Source of the DNA: Pseudomonas viridiflava
GTDB taxonomy: Bacteria > Pseudomonadota > Gammaproteobacteria > Pseudomonadales > Pseudomonadaceae
DNA length: 64,000 nt
Direction of reading: 5' to 3'
NCBI RefSeq assembly: GCF_900591205.1
Contig: NZ_UUPU01000104.1
Span: 1 to 64,000 of the forward strand
The position numbers were made by a program, and so were the translations under genes. The notes beneath the pieces are model-generated. The model was not told where the DNA came from. It saw nothing but the letters and a program-made list of their open reading frames with translations, and searched no databases. Shown piece after piece: positions 1 through 8,659 of the stretch. Every line of letters starts with the position of its first letter. Position 1 is the first letter of the stretch.

Positions 1-364
1 CTTGCGGCATCCAGTGGTTGGCGCAGCCGTCGAGGTATTTCTGCCAGGCCCAGTCGTACTTGAAGGGCACGAGTTGGTTGAGGTCGGCGCGGCAGTTGAT
101 CATGCGCTTTTCGTCAACGGCGACGCGTGCGGCGGAGCCTTCCAGCTCGGCGAGGCCCTCGGCGACGTCGAGTTTGTCCAGCGCAGCTTTGGCGCGCACG
201 ATGGCGGCGGAGTCATTGGCGGTGACGGCGCGGGCTTCGATGGCGGCGGCAGCGCCGGCACCGTCGAGGCGGTCCATGTTGGCTTCGGTGGCGTGGCCGG
301 CGTTGGCGCCTTTAGCGGCTACTTCGCCTTCTTCTTCTTTGTCGAATTCGTCCCAGCTCAGCAT
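1..364 (-). CDS. nrdB: Ribonucleoside-diphosphate reductase class Ia, beta subunit (5' part)
   Basis: The small, radical-bearing subunit of aerobic ribonucleotide reductase, which houses the diiron/tyrosyl radical and works with NrdA to make dNTPs. Only the first 121 codons lie in the window; the gene runs off the left edge. The N-terminus MLSWDEFDKEEEG, an Ala-rich stretch, then the segment ending NHWMPQ (residues about 115-121) are typical of Pseudomonas NrdB. The start is supported by AGGAG about 10 nt upstream. A TATAAT-like -10 on the minus strand at 626-631 suggests the gene has its own promoter. NrdA is about 44 kb away at 44118-47012, although the two are usually neighbours. Confidence 0.93.
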   Translation of the reverse strand, partial: MLSWDEFDKEEEGEVAAKGANAGHATEANMDRLDGAGAAAAIEARAVTANDSAAIVRAKAALDKLDVAEGLAELEGSAARVAVDEKRMINCRADLNQLVPFKYDWAWQKYLDGCANHWMPQ

Positions 365-942
365 GACGTGTCGTCTCCTGCGTGAGGGCTCAAAGGTGCC
401 CGTGTGAAACCGGATGGTTGGGTGTTCACACGGCCCAGAGGCCGCGGTGGATCTTAAGGAATCGTTTGTTGCAACCGCTAGCGCAGGCATTAAACGGAAT
501 AGGGTAACGGGTGCTCTGCGTGAGGCTTGAGGTGCGCAGCAGTAGGTGCAAGCTCGCGCGGGATGCCTCAGGTCTGGCTCTTCATCCCAGTGTAAAGGGA
601 TATTGCAGGCCCGATTTACCCGCGCATTATAGGGAAAAATTCGGCTTTGTGTTGCGGCGGATGGTCACGAGCGAGCGCCAAAATGCCGTGGTTTTCGGCC
701 AAAGCGCGTGTTTGCAAGGCTTTGCTGGTGTAGGAATTTTTTGACGGGCGGTGGGATAGTTTTTGTGCTGCTGGGGGAGGCGCAGCGGTGAGGCGCTTTG
801 GGAGGCGTATAAGGCTGAAATTGGCATCGCAGGCAAGCCAGCTCCCACATTTATTGCCGGGTGGATTCCAGATCGGTTCTTGGCCGCAAGAACTATTTCT
901 TGCGGCGACCAAGATCCGGATTGAATCTAAATAACTAGGTGA
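365..942. other. Intergenic region between nrdB and the DUF2790 gene
   Basis: No convincing gene. It holds the nrdB leader, an inverted repeat CCGTGTGAA (400-408) / TTCACACGG (425-433) with a 16-nt loop that could act as operator or hairpin, a TATAAT hexamer for the minus strand at 626-631, and a lone REP half-unit at 825-850. Confidence 0.6.
825..850. repeat. REP singlet
   Basis: The segment reads ATCGCAGGCAAGCC followed by AGCTCCCAC, one half of the repeat seen in pairs elsewhere in the window (for example 8479-8567). No inverted partner is found nearby, so it is a solitary or decayed copy. Confidence 0.8.
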
Positions 943-1212
943 TTACCCGTTAGAGCAACCATTGCCCATGACTTGATAATTAAGAATATGCCGCTGACCG
1001 TGCGAGTCCTCATATTCCATCTTCACCGGTACAACTTCGCAGACTTCCGGAATGCTGCTCATGGACAGTACTTTGGCAACATCCAAGTGGGTGCTATAGG
1101 TGTAGTCCTCAACAATCGGGGCATTCTGGCCGGCCAGCTCGGTCGGGGCCTCGTCGGCCAGGGCGGCGGTGGCGCACAAGCTGCTGAGGGCCATAACTAC
1201 GAGAGCTTTCAT
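943..1212 (-). CDS. Small secreted DUF2790 protein
   Basis: An 89-residue protein with a clear signal peptide (MKALVVMALSSLCATAALA, probable cleavage after ALA at residue 19), leaving about 70 mature residues. The conserved LDVAKVLSM, CEVVPVKMEY and LNYQVMGNGC segments match the DUF2790 family of small Pseudomonas exported proteins; the two cysteines (CEVV and NGCS) could form a disulphide. The function of the family is unknown to me. The gene is monocistronic, divergent from acs, with an AAGAAGG ribosome site about 10 nt before the ATG. Confidence 0.85.
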   Translation of the reverse strand: MKALVVMALSSLCATAALADEAPTELAGQNAPIVEDYTYSTHLDVAKVLSMSSIPEVCEVVPVKMEYEDSHGQRHILNYQVMGNGCSNG

Positions 1213-1608
1213 TTACTTATTTACCTTCTTCAGGGCGAAAGGGGGCACGGGGCCCTTGTGAGGCCGCGTGTGTAACTTAAGAGTTGGGAAGTTCGGATTA
1301 ACGTTGCCTTCGTGGGGGCTGTTACGGTGTTAATCACTGCCTTGTTGGCGGAGTTGATTTTAGGCCCGCGGGTTACATTCATATACCCGTGCTTTTGATA
1401 AACACTATTGGCGGTTTTTGTAACAATCCTCTGGTAAAGGTTTTTTCACAAAGCTGCAAAGCGCCACGGGGCGCGGGCCAGAGCGGCAAATGGGCATAGC
1501 AGGGCAATTTGTAGGGGCTTGTTACTACCATCGTCGAATGGTTCTATGGGGCTGCCCCGGCTACAACAGGGGCCATACAACAACAACTATGTCACCGAGG
1601 TAAGAAAG
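1213..1608. promoter_or_regulatory. Divergent regulatory region of DUF2790 gene and acs
   Basis: A 396-bp non-coding stretch between divergent genes. It contains a short GC hairpin (GCGCC..GGCGC near 1460) and AT-rich tracts around 1380-1450, but no promoter I can assign with confidence. An open frame entering acs from 1519 lacks the family N-terminus and was not used. Confidence 0.4.
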
Positions 1609-3564
1609 ATGAGTGCGGCTTCCCTGTACCCCGTTCGCCCCGAAGTAGCAGCCAACACGCTGACCGACGAGGCAACCTACAAGGCCATGTACCAGCAGTC
1701 GGTGGTCAACCCCGATGGCTTCTGGCGCGAGCAAGCCAAGCGCCTTGACTGGGTCAAGCCTTTCACCGCGGTGAAGCAGACCTCTTTCGACGACCACCAT
1801 GTCGATATCAAATGGTTTGCCGATGGCACCCTGAACGTTTCCTACAACTGCCTGGACCGTCACCTCGCCGAGCGTGGCGACCAAGCGGCGATCATCTGGG
1901 AGGGCGATGACCCTTCCGAAAGCCGCACCATCACCTACCGCGAGTTGCATGAAGAAGTCTGCAAGTTCGCCAACGCCCTGCGCGGCCAGGATGTGCACCG
2001 CGGTGACGTGGTGACTATCTATATGCCGATGATCCCCGAGGCTGTGGTCGCCATGTTGGCGTGTACCCGCATCGGTGCGATTCACTCCGTGGTATTCGGC
2101 GGTTTCTCGCCGGAAGCGCTGGCCGGTCGCATCATCGACTGTAAGTCGAAGGTGGTGATCACTGCCGATGAAGGTATCCGCGCCGGTAAGAAAATTCCGC
2201 TGAAGGCCAACGTTGACGACGCGCTGACCAACCCGGAAACCAGCAGCATCCAGAAGGTCATTGTGTGCAAGCGCACCAATGGCAACATCAAGTGGAACCA
2301 GCATCGCGACATCTGGTACGAAGACCTGATGAAAGTGGCCGGCGCCGTGTGTGCGCCTAAAGAGATGGGCGCCGAAGAGGCTCTGTTCATCCTGTATACC
2401 TCCGGTTCCACCGGCAAGCCCAAGGGCGTGCAGCACACCACCGGCGGCTATCTGCTGTACGCGGCCCTGACCCACGAGCGCGTGTTCGACTACCGCCCGG
2501 GCGAAATCTACTGGTGCACCGCCGACGTCGGCTGGGTCACCGGCCACACCTATATCGTCTATGGCCCGTTGGCCAATGGCGCGACCACGCTGCTGTTCGA
2601 AGGCGTGCCGAACTACCCGGACATCACCCGTGTCGGCAAGATCGTCGACAAGCACAAGGTCAATATCCTCTACACCGCACCGACTGCGATCCGCGCAATG
2701 ATGGCTTCGGGCACTGCTGCCTGCGAAGGTGTGGACGGTAGCAGCCTGCGCCTGCTCGGTTCGGTGGGCGAGCCGATCAACCCGGAAGCCTGGGACTGGT
2801 ACTACAAGAACGTCGGCCAATCCCGCTGCCCTATCGTCGACACCTGGTGGCAGACCGAAACCGGCGGCAACATGATGAGCCCGCTGCCGGGCGCCCATGC
2901 GCTCAAGCCAGGTTCGGCGGCGCGGCCGTTCTTTGGCGTGGTGCCGGCACTGGTGGATAACCTGGGCAACCTGATCGAGGGCGCCGCCGAAGGCAACCTG
3001 GTGATCCTCGATTCGTGGCCGGGCCAGGCACGTACGCTGTACGGCGATCATGACCGTTTCGTGGACACCTACTTCAAGACGTTCCGTGGCATGTACTTCA
3101 CCGGTGACGGTGCGCGTCGTGACGAGGACGGCTACTACTGGATCACCGGCCGCGTGGATGATGTGTTGAACGTGTCCGGCCACCGCATGGGCACCGCCGA
3201 GATTGAAAGCGCGATGGTGGCTCACCCTAAAGTCGCGGAAGCGGCGGTGGTGGGTGTGCCGCATGACATCAAGGGGCAGGGCATCTATGTGTATGTCACG
3301 CTCAAGAACGGCGAGGAGCCGAACGAGGCGCTGCGCCTGGAGTTGAAAAACTGGGTGCGCAAGGAAATCGGCCCGATTGCTTCGCCGGACGTGATCCAGT
3401 GGGCGCCGGGCTTGCCGAAGACGCGGTCGGGCAAAATCATGCGGCGGATTTTGCGCAAAATTGCCACGGCTGAGTATGACGGGCTGGGCGATATCTCCAC
3501 CCTGGCGGACCCAGGTGTGGTGGCGCATTTGATTGAAACGCACAAGACCATGAACGTCGCGTAA
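1609..3564 (+). CDS. acs: Acetyl-CoA synthetase (AMP-forming)
   Basis: Activates acetate to acetyl-CoA via acetyl-AMP; a cytoplasmic enzyme needed for growth on acetate and ethanol. It is 651 residues, matching the usual ~650. Visible signatures are YTSGSTGKPKG (P-loop/AMP-binding core A3), the DTWWQTETGG motif, YFTGDGARRDEDGYYWITGR (hinge), and the C-terminal PKTRSGKIMRR, whose lysine is the residue acetylated by Pat-type enzymes and deacetylated by sirtuins in this family. The ATG at 1609 gives the family N-terminus (MSAASLYPVRPE). A rho-independent terminator follows at 3582-3618. Corresponds to acsA of P. aeruginosa, which also precedes the aot operon. Confidence 0.97.
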   Translation: MSAASLYPVRPEVAANTLTDEATYKAMYQQSVVNPDGFWREQAKRLDWVKPFTAVKQTSFDDHHVDIKWFADGTLNVSYNCLDRHLAERGDQAAIIWEGDDPSESRTITYRELHEEVCKFANALRGQDVHRGDVVTIYMPMIPEAVVAMLACTRIGAIHSVVFGGFSPEALAGRIIDCKSKVVITADEGIRAGKKIPLKANVDDALTNPETSSIQKVIVCKRTNGNIKWNQHRDIWYEDLMKVAGAVCAPKEMGAEEALFILYTSGSTGKPKGVQHTTGGYLLYAALTHERVFDYRPGEIYWCTADVGWVTGHTYIVYGPLANGATTLLFEGVPNYPDITRVGKIVDKHKVNILYTAPTAIRAMMASGTAACEGVDGSSLRLLGSVGEPINPEAWDWYYKNVGQSRCPIVDTWWQTETGGNMMSPLPGAHALKPGSAARPFFGVVPALVDNLGNLIEGAAEGNLVILDSWPGQARTLYGDHDRFVDTYFKTFRGMYFTGDGARRDEDGYYWITGRVDDVLNVSGHRMGTAEIESAMVAHPKVAEAAVVGVPHDIKGQGIYVYVTLKNGEEPNEALRLELKNWVRKEIGPIASPDVIQWAPGLPKTRSGKIMRRILRKIATAEYDGLGDISTLADPGVVAHLIETHKTMNVA

Positions 3565-3581
3565 GCGCGAGATAGTCAGAT

Positions 3582-3618
3582 AAAGCCCCATTCGGTGTAG
3601 GCCGGGTGGGGCTTTTTT
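3582..3618 (+). terminator. Rho-independent terminator of acs
   Basis: AAAGCCCCA / TGGGGCTTTTTT stem with a GC loop and T-run, 18 nt after the acs stop codon. Confidence 0.9.
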
Positions 3619-3647
3619 GTGGGATCTTGATATCAATGGAGATCAAC

Positions 3648-3737
3648 TGTGGGAGGGGGCTTGCCCCCGATAGCGGTGTATCAGTAACAGATGAGCTGGC
3701 TGACACACTGCAATCGGGGGCAAGCCCGCTCCCACAG
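3648..3737. repeat. REPIN (GGGGGCTTGCCCCC type)
   Basis: TGTGGGAGGGGGCTTGCCCC at the left and its inverted counterpart GGGGCAAGCCCGCTCCCACA at the right, about 45 nt apart: a head-to-head pair that can form a long cruciform. This matches the REP doublets (REPINs) mobilised by RAYT transposases in P. fluorescens. No RAYT gene is in this window. Confidence 0.92.
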
Positions 3738-4246
3738 TTGGACCGCATTTCATTGCGGTGGACAGCCCTGCACAATCCCCAAACCAATAAATATCGGCTT
3801 CTTCAGTAGGACGTTTCCGAATGTTACCGAGCAACCTAAATGTGTAACCCAGCGTCCAATCCTGGGGCAATGTGCTACACCTGTGCCCTGAAAACCCGCG
3901 TTTTAGACACCCTCAGAAATAAGACTAAACGCCACACTTGCCGTGCTAGAAGGGTTTGCGAATAATAGGCCCGCAATTTGCAGCATCAACAGGTTTAATA
4001 TCTTTTGTCTCTGCATAAAATTCAGAGGCTGTCAATGTGCTGGAACCGCTTTCTCGGTGCTTCTGTAAATTGTTGTCGCATTGAGGAAATATCGGCTTCC
4101 GGCCTGTCGTTAGAATGCCGATCACTCGCTCGTCGTTGCAGGTATGCACCTGCGTAGGACGCAGCACTGCAATTCGGTTTCCCTTACGCCGCATCGTGGG
4201 CCGTGGCTCATACTGCTGTTTTGCCCTATACCGATGGAGTCCCAAG
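3738..4246 (+). promoter_or_regulatory. aotJ upstream region
   Basis: About 500 bp without a supportable gene. It is more AT-rich than its surroundings between 3900 and 4080 and carries an ArgR-type half-site at 4074-4089 (separate entry), with a related TGTCGT at 4105-4110. The leader between these and the aotJ ATG is about 140 nt long. Confidence 0.55.
4074..4089 (+). promoter_or_regulatory. ArgR operator half-site upstream of aotJ
   Basis: TGTCGCATTGAGGAAA fits the P. aeruginosa ArgR recognition rule TGTCGC-N8-AA. A second weaker TGTCGT lies at 4105. The regulator gene argR is the last gene of this locus (8660-9640), so autoregulated, arginine-responsive control of the aot operon is inferred. 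Confidence 0.65.
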
Positions 4247-5032
4247 ATGAAGAAACTTGTGCTGTTGGGCGCCCTGGCGCTGTCCGTGCTGTCCATGCAG
4301 GCCTTCGCTGATGAGAAGCCCCTGAAGATTGGTATCGAAGCGGCTTACCCTCCGTTTGCCTCGAAGGCGCCGGATGGCAGCATCGTGGGTTTTGACTACG
4401 ACATCGGCAACGCCCTGTGCGCCGAGATGAAGGTCAAGTGCACCTGGGTCGAGCAAGAGTTCGACGGCCTGATCCCTGCGCTTAAAGTGCGCAAGATCGA
4501 CGCGATCCTGTCGTCCATGTCCATCACTGAAGACCGCAAGAAGTCCGTGGACTTCACCAACCGCTACTACCTGAGCCCAGCGCAGCTGGTGATGAAGGAA
4601 GGCACCACCGTCAGCGCCAGCCTGGATGAATTGAAAGGCAAGAAGATCGGTGTGCAGCGCGGTTCGATCCACGACCGTTTCGCCAAGGAAGTCCTGGCCC
4701 CTAAAGGCGTCACCGTGGTGCCTTACAGCTCGCAGAACGAAATCTACCTGGACGTGGAAGCCGGCCGCCTCGACGGCACCGTCGCTGACGCTACCCTGCT
4801 GCAAGACGGCTTCCTGAAAACCCCGGCCGGTAAAGGCTACGCGTTCGTGGGCCCACAGTTCACCGACGCCAAGTACTTCGGTGACGGCATCGGCATCGCT
4901 GTACGTAAAGGCGACAAGGACAACCTGGACCGCATCAACGCAGCCATTGCCGCGATCCGTGCCAACGGCGAATACAAGAAAATCCAGGACAAGTACTTCG
5001 ACTTCGATATTTACGGCGCTGACCCTAAGTAA
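4247..5032 (+). CDS. aotJ: Arginine/ornithine ABC transporter, periplasmic binding protein
   Basis: Captures arginine and ornithine in the periplasm for the AotQM-AotP importer. It has 261 residues with a signal peptide ending QAFA (residues 17-20) before DEKPLKIGIEAAYPPF, the standard opening of polar-amino-acid binding proteins. The family motif GFDYDIGNALCAEM follows at about residue 47, and GSIHDRF and DGTVADATLLQ in the second lobe. The start at 4247 is chosen because it begins the signal peptide; an upstream frame extension from 4115 has no such features. It is the first gene of aotJ-Q-M-O-P, followed by a hairpin (5055-5097) that may make this gene the most abundant product. Confidence 0.95.
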   Translation: MKKLVLLGALALSVLSMQAFADEKPLKIGIEAAYPPFASKAPDGSIVGFDYDIGNALCAEMKVKCTWVEQEFDGLIPALKVRKIDAILSSMSITEDRKKSVDFTNRYYLSPAQLVMKEGTTVSASLDELKGKKIGVQRGSIHDRFAKEVLAPKGVTVVPYSSQNEIYLDVEAGRLDGTVADATLLQDGFLKTPAGKGYAFVGPQFTDAKYFGDGIGIAVRKGDKDNLDRINAAIAAIRANGEYKKIQDKYFDFDIYGADPK

Positions 5033-5054
5033 CTCGTCGCAGCTGTCTGTCCAG

Positions 5055-5097
5055 AATGGCGCAAGCAACAGAATTCCTGAGGTTTGCGCCATTTTTT
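5055..5097 (+). terminator. Hairpin with T-run between aotJ and aotQ
   Basis: AATGGCGCAA / TTGCGCCATT stem followed by TTTTTT. It lies 22 nt after aotJ inside the operon, so it probably acts as a partial terminator or 3' stabiliser that raises binding-protein mRNA over permease mRNA, as in many ABC operons. Confidence 0.75.
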
Positions 5098-5123
5098 CAT
5101 CCCCCTTTTCGAGGACCTGAATC

Positions 5124-5813
5124 ATGTTGAAAGGCTACGGGGCCGTCATCCTCGATGGCGCATGGTTGACGCTTCAGCTCGCCTTGTCGTCCATGGCCTT
5201 GGCCATTGTTCTGGGTCTGATCGGGGTCGCGTTACGCCTGTCGCCGGTGCGCTGGTTGGCCTGGCTGGGTGACTTGTACTCCACGGTGATCCGCGGGATC
5301 CCCGACCTGGTGCTGATCCTGCTGATTTTCTACGGCGGCCAGGACTTGCTTAACCGCGTCGCGCCGATGCTTGGCTATGACGACTATATCGACTTGAACC
5401 CCTTGGCCGCCGGTATAGGCACCCTGGGTTTCATCTTTGGCGCCTACCTCTCGGAAACCTTCCGTGGCGCCTTCATGGCCATCCCCAAGGGCCAGGCCGA
5501 GGCCGGCCTTGCGTATGGCATGAGCAGTTTCCAGGTGTTTTTCCGGGTGATGGTGCCGCAGATGATTCGGCTGGCGATCCCCGGGTTCACCAACAACTGG
5601 CTGGTACTGACCAAGGCCACCGCGCTGATTTCGGTGGTGGGCCTGCAAGACATGATGTTCAAGGCCAAGCAGGCGGCAGACGCCACTCGCGAGCCTTTTA
5701 CCTTCTTCCTCGCAGTGGCGGCGATGTACCTGGTGATCACCAGCGTGTCGTTGTTGGCCCTGCGCTATCTTGAGAAGCGCTACTCGGTAGGCGTAAGGGC
5801 GGCTGATCTATGA
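5124..5813 (+). CDS. aotQ: Arginine/ornithine ABC transporter permease AotQ
   Basis: Inner-membrane permease of the His/Glu/Gln/Arg/opine type (229 residues, about five membrane segments). A long hydrophobic helix at residues 12-40, FGAYLSETFRGAFMAI and the EAA loop around GQAEAGLAYGMSSFQVFFRVMVPQ (about residues 123-146) show the MetI-like fold and ATPase contact site. Its stop overlaps the aotM start (ATGA at 5810), indicating translational coupling and a heterodimer with AotM. Confidence 0.94.
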   Translation: MLKGYGAVILDGAWLTLQLALSSMALAIVLGLIGVALRLSPVRWLAWLGDLYSTVIRGIPDLVLILLIFYGGQDLLNRVAPMLGYDDYIDLNPLAAGIGTLGFIFGAYLSETFRGAFMAIPKGQAEAGLAYGMSSFQVFFRVMVPQMIRLAIPGFTNNWLVLTKATALISVVGLQDMMFKAKQAADATREPFTFFLAVAAMYLVITSVSLLALRYLEKRYSVGVRAADL

Positions 5814-6508
5814 TCTTCGACTACAACGTCATCTGGGACGCCATGCCGCTGTACCTCGGCGGTTTGGCGACGACCCTCAAATTGTTGGCCATCTCGTTGT
5901 TCTTCGGTCTGCTCGCCGCCTTGCCTCTGGGCCTGATGCGGGTGTCCAAGCAGCCGATCGTCAACGGCGCCGCCTGGCTCTACACCTACGTGATTCGCGG
6001 CACGCCGATGCTGGTGCAGCTGTTCTTGATCTACTACGGTCTGGCACAGTTCGAAGCCGTACGTGAAAGCTTCCTGTGGCCGCTGTTGTCCAGCGCTACG
6101 TTCTGCGCGTGCCTGGCCTTCGCGATCAACACCAGTGCCTACACTGCCGAGATCATCGCAGGCAGCCTCAAGGCCACCCCGAATGGCGAGATCGAAGCGG
6201 CCAAGGCCATGGGCATGTCGCGCTACAAGCTGTACCGCCGCATCCTGCTGCCGTCGGCCCTGCGCCGCGCACTGCCGCAGTACAGCAACGAAGTGATCAT
6301 GATGCTACAGACCACCAGTCTGGCGTCCATCGTCACCCTGATCGACATCACCGGCGCCGCACGCACGGTGAACGCCCAGTTCTACCTGCCGTTTGAAGCC
6401 TATATCACGGCCGGCGCGTTCTACCTGTGCCTGACCTTTATCCTGGTACGCCTGTTCAAGTTGGCCGAGCGCCGCTGGCTGAGCTACCTGGCGCCGAGGA
6501 AGCACTGA
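5810..6508 (+). CDS. aotM: Arginine/ornithine ABC transporter permease AotM
   Basis: Second permease of the importer, 232 residues. It has GTPMLVQLFLIYYGLAQF near residue 64, NTSAYTAEIIAGSLKATP and the EAA loop GEIEAAKAMGMSRYKLYRRILLP (about residues 127-148). The C-terminal segment EAYITAGAFYLCLTFIL is the last membrane helix. Translation is coupled to aotQ through ATGA; aotO starts one base after its stop codon. Confidence 0.94.
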   Translation: MIFDYNVIWDAMPLYLGGLATTLKLLAISLFFGLLAALPLGLMRVSKQPIVNGAAWLYTYVIRGTPMLVQLFLIYYGLAQFEAVRESFLWPLLSSATFCACLAFAINTSAYTAEIIAGSLKATPNGEIEAAKAMGMSRYKLYRRILLPSALRRALPQYSNEVIMMLQTTSLASIVTLIDITGAARTVNAQFYLPFEAYITAGAFYLCLTFILVRLFKLAERRWLSYLAPRKH

Positions 6509-6509
6509 T

Positions 6510-7622
6510 ATGGAGCGTATCAATCACCTGTTGCCCTGGGGTCACCTGGGCTGCGAGCGCCAGTTGAGCGTGTTTCGCTTTGGCAGCGGCGAGCGCAAGG
6601 CTTATATCCAGGCCAGCCTGCACGCCGATGAATTGCCGGGGATGCGCGCTGCCTGGGAGCTGAAAAAGCGCCTCGGCGAACTGGAACGGCAAGGCGCCCT
6701 CAATGGGGTGATCGAGCTGGTGCCGGTGGCCAACCCGATGGGCCTGGGCCAGCTGCTGCAAGGCAGCCACCAGGGGCGTTTCGAGGTGGGCAGCGGCAAG
6801 AATTTCAACCGCGACTTCGTGGAGTTGAGCGAGCCGGTTGCCGAGTTGCTGCAAGGCAAGCTGGGCGATGACCCGCACGCCAATGTGCGCCTGATTCGCC
6901 AGGCGATGAGCGATGTGCTCAGCGTACTGCCAGCGCCAAGCAGCCAGCTGCAAGGGATGCAACGCATCTTGCTCAGCCATGCCTGCACCGCCGATGTGGT
7001 CCTCGACCTGCACTGCGACGCCGAGGCCGCGCTGCACATGTATGCGCTGCCCCAGCATTGGCCGCAGTGGCGTTCGCTGTCGGCGCATTTGAATGTGAAA
7101 GTCGGCCTGCTGGCGGAAGACTCCGGCGGCAGTTCGTTTGATGAAGCGTGTTCGCTGCCGTGGTTGCGCCTGTCCCGTGCCTTCCGGGACGCGCAGATCC
7201 CGCTGGCGTGCCTGGCGACCACATTGGAACTCGGCGGCCAGGCCGACACCGGCCGCGACGAAGCGATTTTCCACGCCGAAGGCATCTTGGCGTTCCTCGC
7301 CGAACAGGGCCTGATCAAAGGCGAATGGCCGGCGCCCCAGCATGAGCCTTGCGAAGGCTTGCCGTTCGAAGGCACCGAATTGCTATTCGCGCCCCATGCC
7401 GGGGTCATCAGTTACCTGCGTAAAGCCGGTGACTGGGTGGAGGCCGGTGAGCCGATCTTTGAAGTGATTGACCCCCTGGAAGACCGCGTGAGCACCCTCT
7501 GCGCGGGCACCTCGGGGGTGTTGTTTGCCGTTGAACGGCTGCGTTATGCCCAAGCGGGTTTCTGGCTGGCCAAGGTGGCGGGGCGCGAAGCGCTGCGTCA
7601 CGGGCGCTTGCTCAACGACTGA
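6510..7622 (+). CDS. aotO: AotO, succinylglutamate desuccinylase/aspartoacylase-family protein
   Basis: A 370-residue member of the M14-like zinc hydrolase family (AstE/AspA). The zinc ligands are visible as H38-A-D-E41 and the later VVLDLHCDAEAAL (about residue 163). The C-terminal part (APHAGVISYLRKAGDWVEAGEPIFEVIDP) resembles a small biotinyl/lipoyl-like barrel common in this subfamily. It lies between permease and ATPase genes with 1-nt and 27-nt spacing, so is co-transcribed. In P. aeruginosa the equivalent aotO is not needed for transport; its substrate is unknown, but a deacylase acting on an arginine or ornithine derivative is plausible. Confidence 0.88.
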   Translation: MERINHLLPWGHLGCERQLSVFRFGSGERKAYIQASLHADELPGMRAAWELKKRLGELERQGALNGVIELVPVANPMGLGQLLQGSHQGRFEVGSGKNFNRDFVELSEPVAELLQGKLGDDPHANVRLIRQAMSDVLSVLPAPSSQLQGMQRILLSHACTADVVLDLHCDAEAALHMYALPQHWPQWRSLSAHLNVKVGLLAEDSGGSSFDEACSLPWLRLSRAFRDAQIPLACLATTLELGGQADTGRDEAIFHAEGILAFLAEQGLIKGEWPAPQHEPCEGLPFEGTELLFAPHAGVISYLRKAGDWVEAGEPIFEVIDPLEDRVSTLCAGTSGVLFAVERLRYAQAGFWLAKVAGREALRHGRLLND

Positions 7623-7649
7623 CCACCTGTTTTTGTGAGAACCGACCGC

Positions 7650-8414
7650 ATGTACAAACTTGAAGTCCAAGACCTGCATAAACGCTATGGCAGTCATGAA
7701 GTGCTCAAAGGCGTGTCCCTGGCCGCCGCGGCCGGTGATGTGATCAGCATCATCGGCTCCAGTGGTTCGGGCAAAAGTACCTTTTTGCGCTGTATCAACC
7801 TGCTCGAGCAACCCCACGCCGGCAAGATTCTGCTCAATAACGAAGAGCTGAAACTGGTGGCCAACAAGGACGGCGCCATGAAGGCCGCCGACCCTAAACA
7901 GTTGCAGCGCATGCGTTCGCGCCTGTCCATGGTGTTCCAGCACTTCAACCTGTGGTCGCACATGACCGCGCTGGAAAACGTGATGGAAGCCCCGGTGCAT
8001 GTGCTGGGCATGTCGAAAAAAGAAGCGCGTGAAAAGGCCGAGCACTACCTGGCCAAAGTCGGCGTGGGCCACCGTAAGGATGCGTTCCCGGGCCATATGT
8101 CCGGTGGCGAGCAGCAGCGCGTGGCAATTGCCCGTGCCCTGGCGATGGAGCCGGAGGTGATGCTGTTTGACGAACCGACCTCGGCGCTCGACCCGGAACT
8201 GGTCGGCGAAGTGCTCAAGGTGATGCAGGACCTGGCCCAGGAAGGCCGCACCATGGTGGTGGTGACCCACGAAATGGGCTTTGCCCGTGAAGTGTCGAAC
8301 CAACTGGTGTTTTTGCACAAAGGCATCGTCGAAGAACGCGGCAACCCACGTGAAGTGCTGGTGAACCCACAGTCCGAGCGTTTGCAGCAGTTCCTTTCGG
8401 GCAGCTTGAAGTAA
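7650..8414 (+). CDS. aotP: Arginine/ornithine ABC transporter ATPase
   Basis: Cytoplasmic ATP-binding subunit energising AotJQM. 254 residues: Walker A GSSGSGKST (about 37-45), a Q-loop at VFQHFNLW, the signature MSGGEQQ (in place of LSGGQQ), Walker B VMLFDEP and the switch histidine in VVTHEMGF. The ATG at 7650 starts the family sequence MYKLEVQDLHKRYG; the frame is open 5 codons further upstream but without support. A REPIN follows at 8479, separating it from argR. Confidence 0.96.
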   Translation: MYKLEVQDLHKRYGSHEVLKGVSLAAAAGDVISIIGSSGSGKSTFLRCINLLEQPHAGKILLNNEELKLVANKDGAMKAADPKQLQRMRSRLSMVFQHFNLWSHMTALENVMEAPVHVLGMSKKEAREKAEHYLAKVGVGHRKDAFPGHMSGGEQQRVAIARALAMEPEVMLFDEPTSALDPELVGEVLKVMQDLAQEGRTMVVVTHEMGFAREVSNQLVFLHKGIVEERGNPREVLVNPQSERLQQFLSGSLK

Positions 8415-8478
8415 ACAGGACTGCTGTTGTGCACCGGTTTAGTGCATGCTTCACAGCTCGGAAGTTGACGCCGGTCCC

Positions 8479-8567
8479 TGTGGGAGCTGGCTTGCCTGCG
8501 ATAGTGGTACATCAGTAACCGATGTGCCAACTGACCCACCGCCATCGCAGGCAAGCCAGCTCCCACA
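8479..8567. repeat. REPIN (GCTGGCTTGCCTGC type)
   Basis: TGTGGGAGCTGGCTTGCCTG and the inverted CAGGCAAGCCAGCTCCCACA flank a ~45-nt centre. It sits in the 245-bp gap between aotP and argR, so it probably decouples the regulator from the transporter genes. Confidence 0.92.
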
Positions 8568-8659
8568 TTGGAGCTCCATATGTTTTGAGATTTGTGTTGG
8601 TTTACCGGCTAGCATTGGCCTTTGTCTTCATTACCGTTACTCGCTTCGGATAGCACTCC

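Noticed and set aside
616..912. 98-codon minus-strand frame in the nrdB-DUF2790 gap
   Set aside because: Runs through a REP unit, no ribosome site, no family resemblance.
1561..3636. Long open frame (691 codons) on the minus strand through acs
   Set aside because: Shadow of a GC-rich real gene: His/Gln/Val-rich composition, no family motif, fully overlapped by acs with clear catalytic signatures.
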